A DNA stretch of 64,000 bases from Lentzea sp. NBRC 102530 (GTDB lineage: Bacteria; Actinomycetota; Actinomycetes; Mycobacteriales; Pseudonocardiaceae): assembly GCF_030269365.1 (NCBI RefSeq), contig NZ_BSTF01000001.1, positions 806,001-870,000 on the forward strand, read 5' to 3'. A program made the translations under genes and the position numbers. Under the pieces are notes generated by a model. It was not told where the DNA came from and did no database searches. It saw only the letters and a program-made list of their open reading frames with translations. Below, piece after piece: positions 16,971-25,654 of this stretch. Position 1 is the stretch's first letter; the number at the start of each line of letters is the position of its first letter.

Positions 16971-19847
16971 ATGACTCGACGAACAACGGCGTTGCTGGCT
17001 GCGGCGGTGGTGCTGATCGGCGGGGTTCCCGCCGTCGCGGCACCACTGGCGGTGGCCTGCACCGTCACCTATCAGGTCACCAACGAGTGGAACACCGGAT
17101 TCGGCGCGGCTGTGTCGATCCGCAACGACGGGGAGGCGCTGAACGGCTGGAACCTGACCTGGACGTTCCCCGACGGCCAGCGCGTGACGCAGGGCTGGAG
17201 CGGCAACTTCACGCAGAACGGCGCGGTGGTGAGCGTGACCAACCCGGCCTGGGCACCGACGTTGCCCAGCGGGGGCACCGCGCAGGTCGGCTTCAACGGC
17301 AGCAAGGGCTCGACGAACCGGCCCCCGACGGACTTCGCCGTGAACGGCGTGTCCTGCACCGGGCCCAACCAGGCCCCGTCGGTGGCGCTGACGGCACCGG
17401 CGAGCGGCAGCAGCTACACCCTGCCGGCGTCGATCCCGCTGGCGGCCACGGCGCAGGACACCGACGGCACGGTCGCCAAGGTCGACTTCTACGCCGGTGA
17501 CACGCTGATCGCGACCGACACCAGTTCGCCGTTCACCGGCACCTGGACGTCGGCGGCCGCGGGCGACCACGTCATCACGGCACGGGCCACGGACAACCGC
17601 GGCGCCACCACGACCTCGGCCCCGGCAGGCGTCAAGGTGCTGTCCGGACCGGCGGTCCTCGCCTCACCGGCCACGGTCTCGGTGAAGCAGGGCCAGACGG
17701 CGACGTTCGACGTCTCCCTGGCCACGGCACCGAGTTCCCCGGTCACCGTCACGATCGCCCGCAGCGGCAGCACTGACCTGACCGCGAGCCCGGCCACGCT
17801 CACGTTCTCCGGCACCGCCAAGCAGACGGTGACGGTGACGTCGGCGAACAACGGCGGCGCGCTCGGCACGGCGACGTTCACCGCGTCAGCCACCGGGTAC
17901 AGCCCGGCGAACGTGACGGTCAACGAGATCGATCCGTCCACATCGGACTTCAACAAGGCTTTCCTGGACCAGTACAACAAGATCAAGGACCCGGCGAACG
18001 GCTACTTCCGCAAGTTCGGCGACCTGCTCGTGCCGTACCACTCGGTCGAGACGCTGATGGTGGAGGCGCCGGACCACGGGCACCAGACGACGTCCGAGGC
18101 GTTCAGCTACTACCTGTGGCTGGAGGCGAGCTACGCCCGCGTCACGGGTGACTGGGCGCCGTTCAAGTCCGCGTTCGCGTCGATGGAGAAGTTCATCATC
18201 CCGGCAAAGGCCGACCAGCCGACGAACGACAAGTACGACCCGTCGAAGCCGGCGACCTACGCACCCGAACACCCGCGGATGAACCAGTACCCGTCGGTGC
18301 TCGACAGCACGGTGCCGGTGGGCCAGGACCCGCTCGCGGCGGAGCTCAAGACCGCGTACGGCAACTCGGACGTCTACGGCATGCACTGGCTGATCGACGT
18401 CGACAACACCTACGGCTTCGGCCGCTGCGGTGACGGCACGACGGCGCCCGCGTACATCAACACCTACCAGCGCGGTTCGTCGGAGTCGGTGTGGGAGACC
18501 ATCCCGCAGCCCTCGTGCGACACGTTCAAGCACGGTGGCCCCAACGGCTTCCTGGACCTCTTCACCAAGGACTCTTCCTACGCCAAGCAGTGGAAGTACA
18601 CCAACGCGCCGGACGCGGACGCCCGCGTGGTGCAGGTGGCGCTGCTCGCCCAGCAGTGGGCGACGGCGCAGGGCAAGGCCGGCGACATCGCGAGCGAGAT
18701 CGGCAAGTCCGCGAAGATGGGCGACTACCTGCGGTACGCCATGTTCGACAAGTACTTCAAGCGCGTCGGCAACTGCAGCAGCCCCACGGCGTGCCCCGGC
18801 GCGACCGGCAAGAACAGCGCGCACTACCTGATGTCCTGGTACTACGCCTGGGGCGGCGCGACCGACACGTCCGCCGGCTGGGCGTGGCGCATCGGTGACG
18901 GTGCCTCGCACCAGGGCTACCAGAACCCGTTGGCGGCACACGCTCTCGCGAACGTGCCCGCGCTCAAGCCGTTGTCCGCCACCGGGCAGCAGGACTGGGC
19001 GACGTCGCTGAACCGCCAGCTGGAGATGCTGCAGTGGCTGCAGTCGGCCGACGGCGGTCTCGCCGGTGGCGTGACGAACAGCTGGGAGGGCCAGTACGGC
19101 ACCCCGCCGTCCGGCACGCCCACGTTCTACGGCATGTACTACGACGCCCACCCGGTGTGGCGCGACCCGCCGAGCAACCGGTGGTTCGGCTTCCAGGTGT
19201 GGGGGATCGAGCGCACGGCCGCGCTGTACCGGCTGACCGGCGACGCGCGCGCCAAGAAGATCCTCGACAAGTGGGTGCCGTGGGCGATCGCGAACACCAC
19301 GACGGGCACGAACTTCCAGATCCCGTCGGACCTCGAGTGGTCGGGCGCGCCGGACACGTGGAACGCGACGAACCCCGGTGCGAACGCCAACCTGCGGGTG
19401 CGCGTGCTCAACCACAGCCAGGACGTCGGTGTCGCGGCGTCGTACGCCAAGGTGCTGCTGAACTACGCGGCTCGGTCAGGCGACGCCTCGGCCAAGACCA
19501 CGGGTGAGGCGCTCCTGACGTCGTTGCTGTCCAAGCAGGACAGCCTCGGCATCGCGACGCCGGAGACGCGCACGGACTACAGCCGGTTCGACGACGTCTA
19601 CAACACCAGCACGCTCGAAGGCCCGTACGTGCCGAGCGGCTGGACCGGCCGGATGCCCAACGGTGACCAGATCGGGCAGGGCAGCTCGTTCCTGTCCATG
19701 CGGTCGATGTTCCGCAACGACCCGCAGTGGCCGAAGGTGCAGTCCTATCTGGACGGTGGACCGGCACCGACGTTCACCTACCACCGCTTCTGGGCGCAAG
19801 CCGAGATCGCGACGGCGTTCTCCCTGCACGCCGAGATCTACGGGTGA
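16971..19847 (+). CDS. GH48 reducing-end cellobiohydrolase with N-terminal CBM2
   Basis: A 958-residue secreted exocellulase that releases cellobiose from the reducing ends of cellulose. The ATG at 16971 is chosen because the signal peptide starts there and the operator lies upstream. Order: signal peptide (1-28), CBM2 (about 30-128, VTNEWNTGFGAAVSIRNDGE), an Ig-like module (about 130-220), a second beta-sandwich (about 222-320), and GH48 (about 322-958) opening SDFNKAFLDQYNKIKDPANG. The catalytic acid region is MVEAPDHGHQTTSEAFSYY. It heads an operon with the LPMO, a small unknown protein and a GH6 gene. Confidence 0.97.
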   Translation: MTRRTTALLAAAVVLIGGVPAVAAPLAVACTVTYQVTNEWNTGFGAAVSIRNDGEALNGWNLTWTFPDGQRVTQGWSGNFTQNGAVVSVTNPAWAPTLPSGGTAQVGFNGSKGSTNRPPTDFAVNGVSCTGPNQAPSVALTAPASGSSYTLPASIPLAATAQDTDGTVAKVDFYAGDTLIATDTSSPFTGTWTSAAAGDHVITARATDNRGATTTSAPAGVKVLSGPAVLASPATVSVKQGQTATFDVSLATAPSSPVTVTIARSGSTDLTASPATLTFSGTAKQTVTVTSANNGGALGTATFTASATGYSPANVTVNEIDPSTSDFNKAFLDQYNKIKDPANGYFRKFGDLLVPYHSVETLMVEAPDHGHQTTSEAFSYYLWLEASYARVTGDWAPFKSAFASMEKFIIPAKADQPTNDKYDPSKPATYAPEHPRMNQYPSVLDSTVPVGQDPLAAELKTAYGNSDVYGMHWLIDVDNTYGFGRCGDGTTAPAYINTYQRGSSESVWETIPQPSCDTFKHGGPNGFLDLFTKDSSYAKQWKYTNAPDADARVVQVALLAQQWATAQGKAGDIASEIGKSAKMGDYLRYAMFDKYFKRVGNCSSPTACPGATGKNSAHYLMSWYYAWGGATDTSAGWAWRIGDGASHQGYQNPLAAHALANVPALKPLSATGQQDWATSLNRQLEMLQWLQSADGGLAGGVTNSWEGQYGTPPSGTPTFYGMYYDAHPVWRDPPSNRWFGFQVWGIERTAALYRLTGDARAKKILDKWVPWAIANTTTGTNFQIPSDLEWSGAPDTWNATNPGANANLRVRVLNHSQDVGVAASYAKVLLNYAARSGDASAKTTGEALLTSLLSKQDSLGIATPETRTDYSRFDDVYNTSTLEGPYVPSGWTGRMPNGDQIGQGSSFLSMRSMFRNDPQWPKVQSYLDGGPAPTFTYHRFWAQAEIATAFSLHAEIYG

Positions 19848-19858
19848 GGAGTCCCGAC

Positions 19859-21130
19859 ATGAGGAAACGGTTAGCTCTGCTGGCAGTCGCGGCCACGGTC
19901 GGCGCGGTGCTGGTGCACACCGGCGGCACGGCCGTCGCGCACGGGTCGATGGTGTGGCCCGGCAGCCGCACCTACCTCTGCTACGAGGACGGCCGCGCGG
20001 GCGGCGGTGGCGGCGATCTCAACCCCACCAACCCCGCGTGCGCCGCGGCCGTGGCCCAGGGCGGCAAGCAGCCGCTGTGGGACTGGTTCGGCAACCTGAT
20101 CAGCAACGCGGCGGGCCGCCACCGGGAGATCATCCCGGACGGCAACCTGTGCGGTCCCACCACGAAGTACGCCGCCTACAACCTGACGCGGGCCGACTGG
20201 CCCACGACGCAGGTGCAGGCGAACAGCCAGGTCACCTTCCGGTACAACGCGTGGGCGCCGCACCCCGGCACCTGGGAGCAGTACGTCACCAAGGACGGCT
20301 TCGACCCCACGAAGCCGCTCAAGTGGTCCGACCTCGAGTCGGCGCCGTTCGACAAGGTGACGAACCCGCCGCTGGCAGGCGGTGAGTACGCCTGGCAGGC
20401 CCGGCTGCCCAACAAGTCGGGCCGGCACGTCATCTACTCGCTGTGGCAGCGCTCGGACAGCCCCGAGGCGTTCTACAGCTGCTCGGACGTCGTGTTCGGC
20501 GGGGGCACCGGCACGCCGGACACCACGGCGCCCTCGACGCCCGGCACCCCTGTCGCCTCCGGCATCACCGGCAGTTCGGTGAAGCTCGACTGGAGCGCGT
20601 CGACCGACAACGTCGGCGTGGCGTCCTACCGCGTGCTCAGCGGTGGCCAGGTGGTCGCGACCTCCAGCACCAACTCGGTGACGGTCACCGGGCTGAGCGC
20701 GGACACCTCGTACTCGTTCACCGTGGTGGCGGCGGACTCCGCGGGCAACGCGTCCACGGCGTCCTCCGCGGTCACCGTCAGGACCTCGACGGGCGGCGGT
20801 ACCCCCACGGGTTCCTGCGCGGTGACGTACACGCGGCCGAGCACCTGGAGCGGCGGCTTCACGGCGAACGTGAGCGTCGCCAACACCGGCAGCAGCGCGA
20901 TCAGCGCGTGGCAGCTCGCCTGGGCCTTCCCGTCCGGGCAGCAGCTGTCGCAGGCGTGGTCGTCGAACGTCACCGTCGCGAGTGGACAGGCCACGGCGAA
21001 GGGCGTGTCCTACAACGCGGACATCCCGGCTGGCGGCTCGGTGTCGTTCGGCTTCAACGCCACGACGACGTCGACACCGACCGACCCGACGGCCTTCACG
21101 CTCAACGGTTCGGCGTGCACCGTCCGGTGA
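19859..21130 (+). CDS. AA10 lytic polysaccharide monooxygenase with Fn3 and CBM2
   Basis: A 423-residue secreted copper enzyme that oxidatively cleaves crystalline cellulose. Signal cleavage before His28 (TAVA/HGSMVWPGS) exposes the N-terminal His of the copper brace; the second His is His135 in YNAWAPHPGTW. The AA10 domain (28-210) is followed by a fibronectin type III domain (about 218-310, DTTAPSTPGTPVASG) and CBM2 (about 318-423). Sequence features resemble cellulose-active C1 oxidisers, but this is not proven. The start lies 11 bases after the GH48 stop and its TGA overlaps the next gene's GTG. Confidence 0.96.
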   Translation: MRKRLALLAVAATVGAVLVHTGGTAVAHGSMVWPGSRTYLCYEDGRAGGGGGDLNPTNPACAAAVAQGGKQPLWDWFGNLISNAAGRHREIIPDGNLCGPTTKYAAYNLTRADWPTTQVQANSQVTFRYNAWAPHPGTWEQYVTKDGFDPTKPLKWSDLESAPFDKVTNPPLAGGEYAWQARLPNKSGRHVIYSLWQRSDSPEAFYSCSDVVFGGGTGTPDTTAPSTPGTPVASGITGSSVKLDWSASTDNVGVASYRVLSGGQVVATSSTNSVTVTGLSADTSYSFTVVAADSAGNASTASSAVTVRTSTGGGTPTGSCAVTYTRPSTWSGGFTANVSVANTGSSAISAWQLAWAFPSGQQLSQAWSSNVTVASGQATAKGVSYNADIPAGGSVSFGFNATTTSTPTDPTAFTLNGSACTVR

Positions 21131-21582
21131 CGAGGGCACTGCTCGCCCTCCTGGTGGTGGGTTCGGTGACGTTCGCCCTCCTCGTGGGACGCGCCGAACC
21201 CACCCCGGACCTCAGCCGGGGCGTCGACGGCATCGCCGCCTGGCTGCACGACCTGACCGACGAGTGCTCGTCGGTCAGGCGCGGTGACGACTTCACGGAC
21301 TTCGCCGGTCCGGTGCGGTCGAAGGTCTACGCGCCGTTCGTCGCGGAGTGGGGGACCTGCGCCAAGGCGCCGTACGGGCGGCTCGGGCTGCTGGTCCTGC
21401 GGCCCGGACTCGACCGGGCCTGGCTGACGGCGCTCGCGAACGGCGAGGTCCGGGGCGACCCGGACCTCGCCTTCGGGGACGGGTTCGCCCTGACCGGCTC
21501 GATCGGCATGGAGTACCTGGGCCTGAAAAGACTTGAGTGCACGCCCACCGCGTGTTCGCTCATGGAGATCAAACATCATTGA
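21127..21582 (+). CDS. Small membrane-anchored or secreted protein coupled to the LPMO
   Basis: A 151-residue protein translated from a GTG that overlaps the LPMO stop codon. Residues 4-21 are hydrophobic, followed by GRAEPTP, so it is a signal anchor or exported. The rest is small and folded-looking, with four cysteines (47, 78, 138, 143), the segment DDFTDFAGPVRSKVYAPFVAEWGTCAKAPYG and a C-terminal KHH. I do not recognise the family. Its codon use is the same as its neighbours and it is followed 20 bases later by the GH6 gene, so it is made with the cellulase set. It could assist LPMO redox, secretion or anchoring; that is speculation. Confidence 0.82.
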   Translation: MTRALLALLVVGSVTFALLVGRAEPTPDLSRGVDGIAAWLHDLTDECSSVRRGDDFTDFAGPVRSKVYAPFVAEWGTCAKAPYGRLGLLVLRPGLDRAWLTALANGEVRGDPDLAFGDGFALTGSIGMEYLGLKRLECTPTACSLMEIKHH

Positions 21583-21602
21583 GAGACAGGAGATCCGGAG
21601 CA

Positions 21603-23345
21603 ATGAAGCTCAACGGACAGAGGCGGTGGGCCGCGGCGGGAGTCGTGGTCGCCACTGCCGTGGCAACGTTCGGGGTGGCGATGAGCGCACCCGCGGGCGC
21701 AGCACCGGGCTGCCGCGTCGACTACTCGGCGAACGGTTGGGGAGGCGGCGGGTTCGGCGCCTCGGTGAAGATCACCAACCTCGGTGATGCGATCTCGGGC
21801 GGCTGGACCCTGAAGTTCTCGTTCCCCGGGAGCCAGCGCGTGGCCCAGGGCTGGAGCGCGAACTGGACGCAGTCGGGCAAGGACGTGACCGCGACGAGCA
21901 TGTCGTGGAACGGCAACCTGGGCACGAACGCGTCCATCGACATCGGCTTCAACGGCAGCAACGCCGCGACCGGTGACGCGAACCCGTCGACGTTCACCCT
22001 GAACGGCACGACCTGCACCGGTCAGCCGGGGACGACGACCACCACGACCACGACCACCACGACGACGACCACGAGCAACAACCCCGACCCCGGCACCAAG
22101 GTCGACAACCCGTACGTGGGCGCGAAGCAGTACGTGAACCCGGACTGGGCGGCCAAGGCGAACGCGGAGCCGGGCGGCAGCCGGGTCGCGAACCAGCCCA
22201 CCGGCGTGTGGCTGGACCGCATCGCGGCGATCGCGGGCACGGCCGACTCGCGCGGCCTGGCCGGGCACCTCGACGAGGCGGTGCGCCAGGCGGCGGGCTC
22301 ACCGCTCGTCATCCAGCTGGTGATCTACAACCTGCCCGGTCGCGACTGCTCGGCGCTCGCGTCCAACGGTGAGCTCAAGGCGACCGAGATCGACCGCTAC
22401 AAGACGGAGTACATCGACCCGATCGCGGCGATCCTCGCCCGGCCTGCGTACGCAGGCCTGCGGATCGTCACGACGGTCGAGATCGACTCGCTGCCGAACC
22501 TCATCACCAACGTGTCGCCGCGGCCGACCGCGGTGGCGGCGTGCGACACGATGAAGTCCAACGGCAACTACGTCACCGGCGTCGGCTACGCGCTCGCGAA
22601 GCTCGGCGCGGTCCCGAACGTCTACAACTACCTCGACATCGGCCACCACGGCTGGATCGGCTGGGACGACAACTTCGGTCCGACCGCCGAACTGCTCTTC
22701 CAGGCCGCCAACGCCTCCGGCAGCACGAAGGCCAACGTGCAGGGCTTCATCGCCAACACCGCGAACTACGGCGCCCTGAAGGAGCCGTACTTCAAGATCG
22801 AGGACTCGGTGAACGGCACGTCGGTGCGCCAGTCGAAGTGGGTGGACTGGAACCGCTACGTCGACGGGCTGTCCTACGCGCAGGCGTTCCGCAACCGCGC
22901 CGTCCAGGCCGGCTTCGACGCGAACGTCGGTGTGCTGATCGACACCAGCCGCAACGGCTGGGGCGGCAGCGCCCGTCCGACGGGCCCCGGCCCGACGACG
23001 AGCGTGGACGCCTACGTCAACGGCGGCAAGCTCGACCGCCGCATCCACCTCGGCAACTGGTGCAACCAGGCGGGTGCCGGTCTGGGCGAGCGGCCGAAGG
23101 CGGCCCCGGAGCCGGGCATCGACGCCTACGTGTGGATGAAGCCGCCGGGTGAGTCCGACGGCGCGAGCGAGGAGATCCCGAACAACGAGGGCAAGGGCTT
23201 CGACCGGATGTGCGACCCGACGTACACCGGAAACGTGCGCAACGGCAACAACATGTCCGGCGCGCTCGGCAACGCCCCGATCTCGGGCAAGTGGTTCTCG
23301 GCCCAGTTCCAGGAGCTCATGCGCAACGCCTACCCGGCGCTCTGA
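21603..23345 (+). CDS. GH6 cellobiohydrolase with N-terminal CBM2
   Basis: A 580-residue secreted exocellulase acting from non-reducing ends. The ATG at 21603 follows GGAGATCCGGAGCA. Order: signal peptide (to about 37), CBM2 (about 38-140), a linker of 14 threonines (about 145-158) and GH6 (about 165-580). The GH6 motifs VIYNLPGRDCSALASNGE, YLDIGHHGWIGW and the IDTSRNGWGG segment are clear. The long active-site loops, for example around EEIPNNEGKGFDRMCDP, favour an exo-acting, tunnel-type enzyme. It is the last gene of the GH48 operon. Confidence 0.95.
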   Translation: MKLNGQRRWAAAGVVVATAVATFGVAMSAPAGAAPGCRVDYSANGWGGGGFGASVKITNLGDAISGGWTLKFSFPGSQRVAQGWSANWTQSGKDVTATSMSWNGNLGTNASIDIGFNGSNAATGDANPSTFTLNGTTCTGQPGTTTTTTTTTTTTTTSNNPDPGTKVDNPYVGAKQYVNPDWAAKANAEPGGSRVANQPTGVWLDRIAAIAGTADSRGLAGHLDEAVRQAAGSPLVIQLVIYNLPGRDCSALASNGELKATEIDRYKTEYIDPIAAILARPAYAGLRIVTTVEIDSLPNLITNVSPRPTAVAACDTMKSNGNYVTGVGYALAKLGAVPNVYNYLDIGHHGWIGWDDNFGPTAELLFQAANASGSTKANVQGFIANTANYGALKEPYFKIEDSVNGTSVRQSKWVDWNRYVDGLSYAQAFRNRAVQAGFDANVGVLIDTSRNGWGGSARPTGPGPTTSVDAYVNGGKLDRRIHLGNWCNQAGAGLGERPKAAPEPGIDAYVWMKPPGESDGASEEIPNNEGKGFDRMCDPTYTGNVRNGNNMSGALGNAPISGKWFSAQFQELMRNAYPAL

Positions 23346-23364
23346 GCCGCGGGATGTGAGCGTG

Positions 23365-23405
23365 CCCATGCGGCCGGCCTGCAAGGCCAGGTCGCGCCGC
23401 GTGGG
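23365..23405 (+). terminator. Probable terminator after the cellulase operon
   Basis: CCCATGCGGC (23365-23374) pairs with GCCGCGTGGG (23396-23405) with one G-U, and a further short GGCC/GGCC stem lies inside. Confidence 0.5.
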
Positions 23406-23490
23406 TGCGCTCTTCCGGCCTGCGCATTTTCCTTGATCGGGCAAGTTTCCAGACAATCGATAATTCGTCTGGACCACCCGAATTGCGCAA

Positions 23491-23504
23491 TGTTAACGCA
23501 CACA
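23491..23504. promoter_or_regulatory. Arabinose-type operator upstream of a LacI gene (TGTTAACGCACACA)
   Basis: A degenerate member of the TGTTARCGYTMACA family, 77 bases before the regulator start, suggesting autoregulation. A separate CCAGAC/GTCTGG inverted repeat lies at 23449-23472. Confidence 0.5.
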
Positions 23505-23580
23505 TAACTCTTGATGTCATCAGAAGGTGCTCCCTATGGTGTCGGCACGCTCACTGAGCGCAAGCGCGAGAGGAGGCTGT

Positions 23581-24603
23581 GTGGTCACCATCGCGGACGT
23601 CGCAAGACACGCCGGGGTCGCCCCGAGCACGGTCTCCTACGTCCTCACGGGCAAGCGGTCGATCTCCGCGGACACGAAGTCGAGGGTCCGCGACAGCATC
23701 CGGGCGCTGGGCTACCAGCCCCACGCCTCCGACCGCACCACGTCGGCCGGCCGGACGAACGTGCTCGGCCTGGTCCTCCCGTTGCGTGCGGGCACCCACC
23801 TGCCCGCCGTGATGCGCTTCGTCACGGCGGCGGTGACGACAGCGCGGCGCTTCGAGATGGACCTGCTGCTCATGACCGCGGACGACGGCGCGGCGGGTCT
23901 GCGCCGGGCGGCGAACAGCGCGCAGGTCGACGGGTTCCTCGTGATGGACGTGGAGATGGACGACGAGCGCGTGCCCCTGCTCAGACAACTGTCCAAACCG
24001 TCCGTCCTCATCGGACACCCGGCGGCCGCGCGCGGTCTCACCTGCGTGGACCTCGACTTCGAGGCGGCGGGTGCGAAGTGCGTCGATCACCTGGCGGACC
24101 TGGGACACCGGTTCATCGGCTTCCTCGGCGCCCCCAGCGCCGTCTACCGGCGCAGCGGGGGGTTCGCCCACCGCACTATGAACGGGTTCAGCGCGGCGGC
24201 GATGCGCAGGGGAGTGGCGGCGACGGCGTTGTCCGTCGAGGGCGACCACGACTCGGTGCTCAGGGCGACCAAGGCGCTGATCCGGGCGCACCCGTCGATG
24301 ACGGCGCTGGTCGTGCACAACGAGGCGGCGCTCGGCTGGATCACCCCGTGCCTGCGCGCGGCGGGCCGCCAGGTCCCCGCCGACGTCGCCGTGGTCGCGA
24401 TCTGCCCCGACGAACTGGCTGAGCAGACGTCCCCCCTGCTCACCTCGGTGCGCCTGCCGGCGGAGGAGCTCGGCAGGCACGCCGTGGACCTGCTCGTGGC
24501 GAAGCTGGAGGGCAAACAGCCACCGCCCCTGGTGCTGCTGCCGCCGCGGTTGTCGCGCCGGGCCAGCACACCGGACCCGGTGCCCCACCGCGGGACGGCC
24601 TGA
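23581..24603 (+). CDS. LacI-family regulator, candidate controller of the arabinose-type sites
   Basis: A 340-residue regulator. The GTG at 23581 follows GAGAGGAGG and gives the standard LacI N-terminus VTIADVARHAGVAPSTVSYV, with recognition helix STVSYVLTGKRSIS and a sensor domain containing HLADLGHRFIGFLGAPSAVY and VVAICPDELAEQTSPLLTSV. The hinge helix (DRTTSAGRTN) lacks the usual LARSLA form. The LxSGKRSIS-type recognition helix is common in regulators of plant polysaccharide genes. An arabinose-type operator in its own leader makes it the best local candidate to bind those sites, but no direct link is visible. Confidence 0.9.
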   Translation: MVTIADVARHAGVAPSTVSYVLTGKRSISADTKSRVRDSIRALGYQPHASDRTTSAGRTNVLGLVLPLRAGTHLPAVMRFVTAAVTTARRFEMDLLLMTADDGAAGLRRAANSAQVDGFLVMDVEMDDERVPLLRQLSKPSVLIGHPAAARGLTCVDLDFEAAGAKCVDHLADLGHRFIGFLGAPSAVYRRSGGFAHRTMNGFSAAAMRRGVAATALSVEGDHDSVLRATKALIRAHPSMTALVVHNEAALGWITPCLRAAGRQVPADVAVVAICPDELAEQTSPLLTSVRLPAEELGRHAVDLLVAKLEGKQPPPLVLLPPRLSRRASTPDPVPHRGTA

Positions 24604-24608
24604 CGGGC

Positions 24609-24643
24609 GCCGTCCTGTGCGAAAAGCGGCGGCACAGGACGGC
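24609..24643 (+). terminator. Terminator after the LacI gene
   Basis: A perfect 12-bp stem GCCGTCCTGTGC/GCACAGGACGGC (24609-24620 with 24632-24643) starts five bases after the stop codon. Confidence 0.85.
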
Positions 24644-24664
24644 GACCACCCGCAGAGACCGTCC

Positions 24665-24712
24665 GGAGGAGTGCGCGACCCCAACGGCGGAGCGTTCGTC
24701 GCGCACTCCTCC
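24665..24712. other. Second long perfect hairpin
   Basis: A 15-bp perfect stem GGAGGAGTGCGCGAC/GTCGCGCACTCCTCC (24665-24679 with 24698-24712) with an 18-base loop, 28 bp before the methyltransferase start. It may be a second terminator or a leader structure for the next gene. The surrounding GTCCGGA/TCCGGAC pair can extend it. Confidence 0.6.
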
Positions 24713-24740
24713 ACCCCACGTCCGGACGTAGGCTGGACGG

Positions 24741-25631
24741 GTGGATCTGGCGGAAGCGGTGGCACGCGGTGTGGTGGTGCTCGACGGCGGCATGTCGACG
24801 GCCCTGGAACTGGCCGGGCACGACCTGTCCGACGAGCTGTGGTCCGCGCGGTTGTTGCTGACCGACCCGGACGCGGTGCGCGCCGCCCACCTCGCCTTCT
24901 ACCGGGCGGGCGCCCGGGTCGCCATCACCGCGAGCTACCAGGCGAGCTTCGCCGGGTTCGCGCGCCGGGGCATCGACGACGCCGGGACGGTCCGCCTGCT
25001 GCGGTCCAGCGTGGCCCTCGCGCGCTCGGCCGCGTCCGATGTGGATGGACAGCGGTGGGTGGCCGCGTCGGTCGGGCCCTACGGGGCGGTGCTGGCGGAC
25101 GGCTCGGAGTACCGGGGCCGCTACGGCCTGACTCGCCAGGAGCTGGTCCAGTTCCACCGCAGGCGCCTGGAGACGCTCTGCTCGGCGGAACCCGACGTGC
25201 TCGCCGTCGAGACGATCCCGGACGTCGACGAGGCCGAGGCGGTGCTGGACGTCGTGCGCGGCAGCGGTGTGCCGATGTGGCTCTCCTACAGCGTTCGCGA
25301 CGGCAGGACGTGCGCCGGGCAGTCGTTGGAGGAGGCGTTCGCGGTCGTGTCCGATGTGGATGAGGTGATCGCGGTGGGGGTGAACTGCTGCGCGCCTTCG
25401 GACGTCGCGGAGGCGGTCGCCGTGGCGCGGCGGGTGACGGGGTTGCCGGTCGTCGTGTACCCGAACAGCGGGGAGACCTGGGACGCCGCCGGGCGGTCGT
25501 GGGCCGGCGGCGGGACTGGCTTCGCGGCGGGGGAGTGGGCCGACGGCGGTGCGCGGCTGGTCGGTGGGTGCTGCCGCACCGGCCCGGCGGCGATCGAGGT
25601 GCTGGCAGAGGAACTGGCGGCGAGGTCCTGA
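24741..25631 (+). CDS. mmuM: Homocysteine S-methyltransferase
   Basis: A 296-residue cytoplasmic enzyme that transfers a methyl group from S-methylmethionine (or AdoMet) to homocysteine to give methionine. It shows the family start VLDGGMSTALE, GANLTASYQ-like ITASYQASF, and the zinc cysteines: Cys216/217 in GVNCCAPSD and Cys277/278 in GGCCRTGP. Start is a GTG at 24741. It is the only clear primary-metabolism gene in the middle of the polysaccharide locus and is separated from it by hairpins on its left. Confidence 0.93.
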   Translation: MDLAEAVARGVVVLDGGMSTALELAGHDLSDELWSARLLLTDPDAVRAAHLAFYRAGARVAITASYQASFAGFARRGIDDAGTVRLLRSSVALARSAASDVDGQRWVAASVGPYGAVLADGSEYRGRYGLTRQELVQFHRRRLETLCSAEPDVLAVETIPDVDEAEAVLDVVRGSGVPMWLSYSVRDGRTCAGQSLEEAFAVVSDVDEVIAVGVNCCAPSDVAEAVAVARRVTGLPVVVYPNSGETWDAAGRSWAGGGTGFAAGEWADGGARLVGGCCRTGPAAIEVLAEELAARS

Positions 25632-25654
25632 GACCCCGCCGCCCGTTCCCGTGA

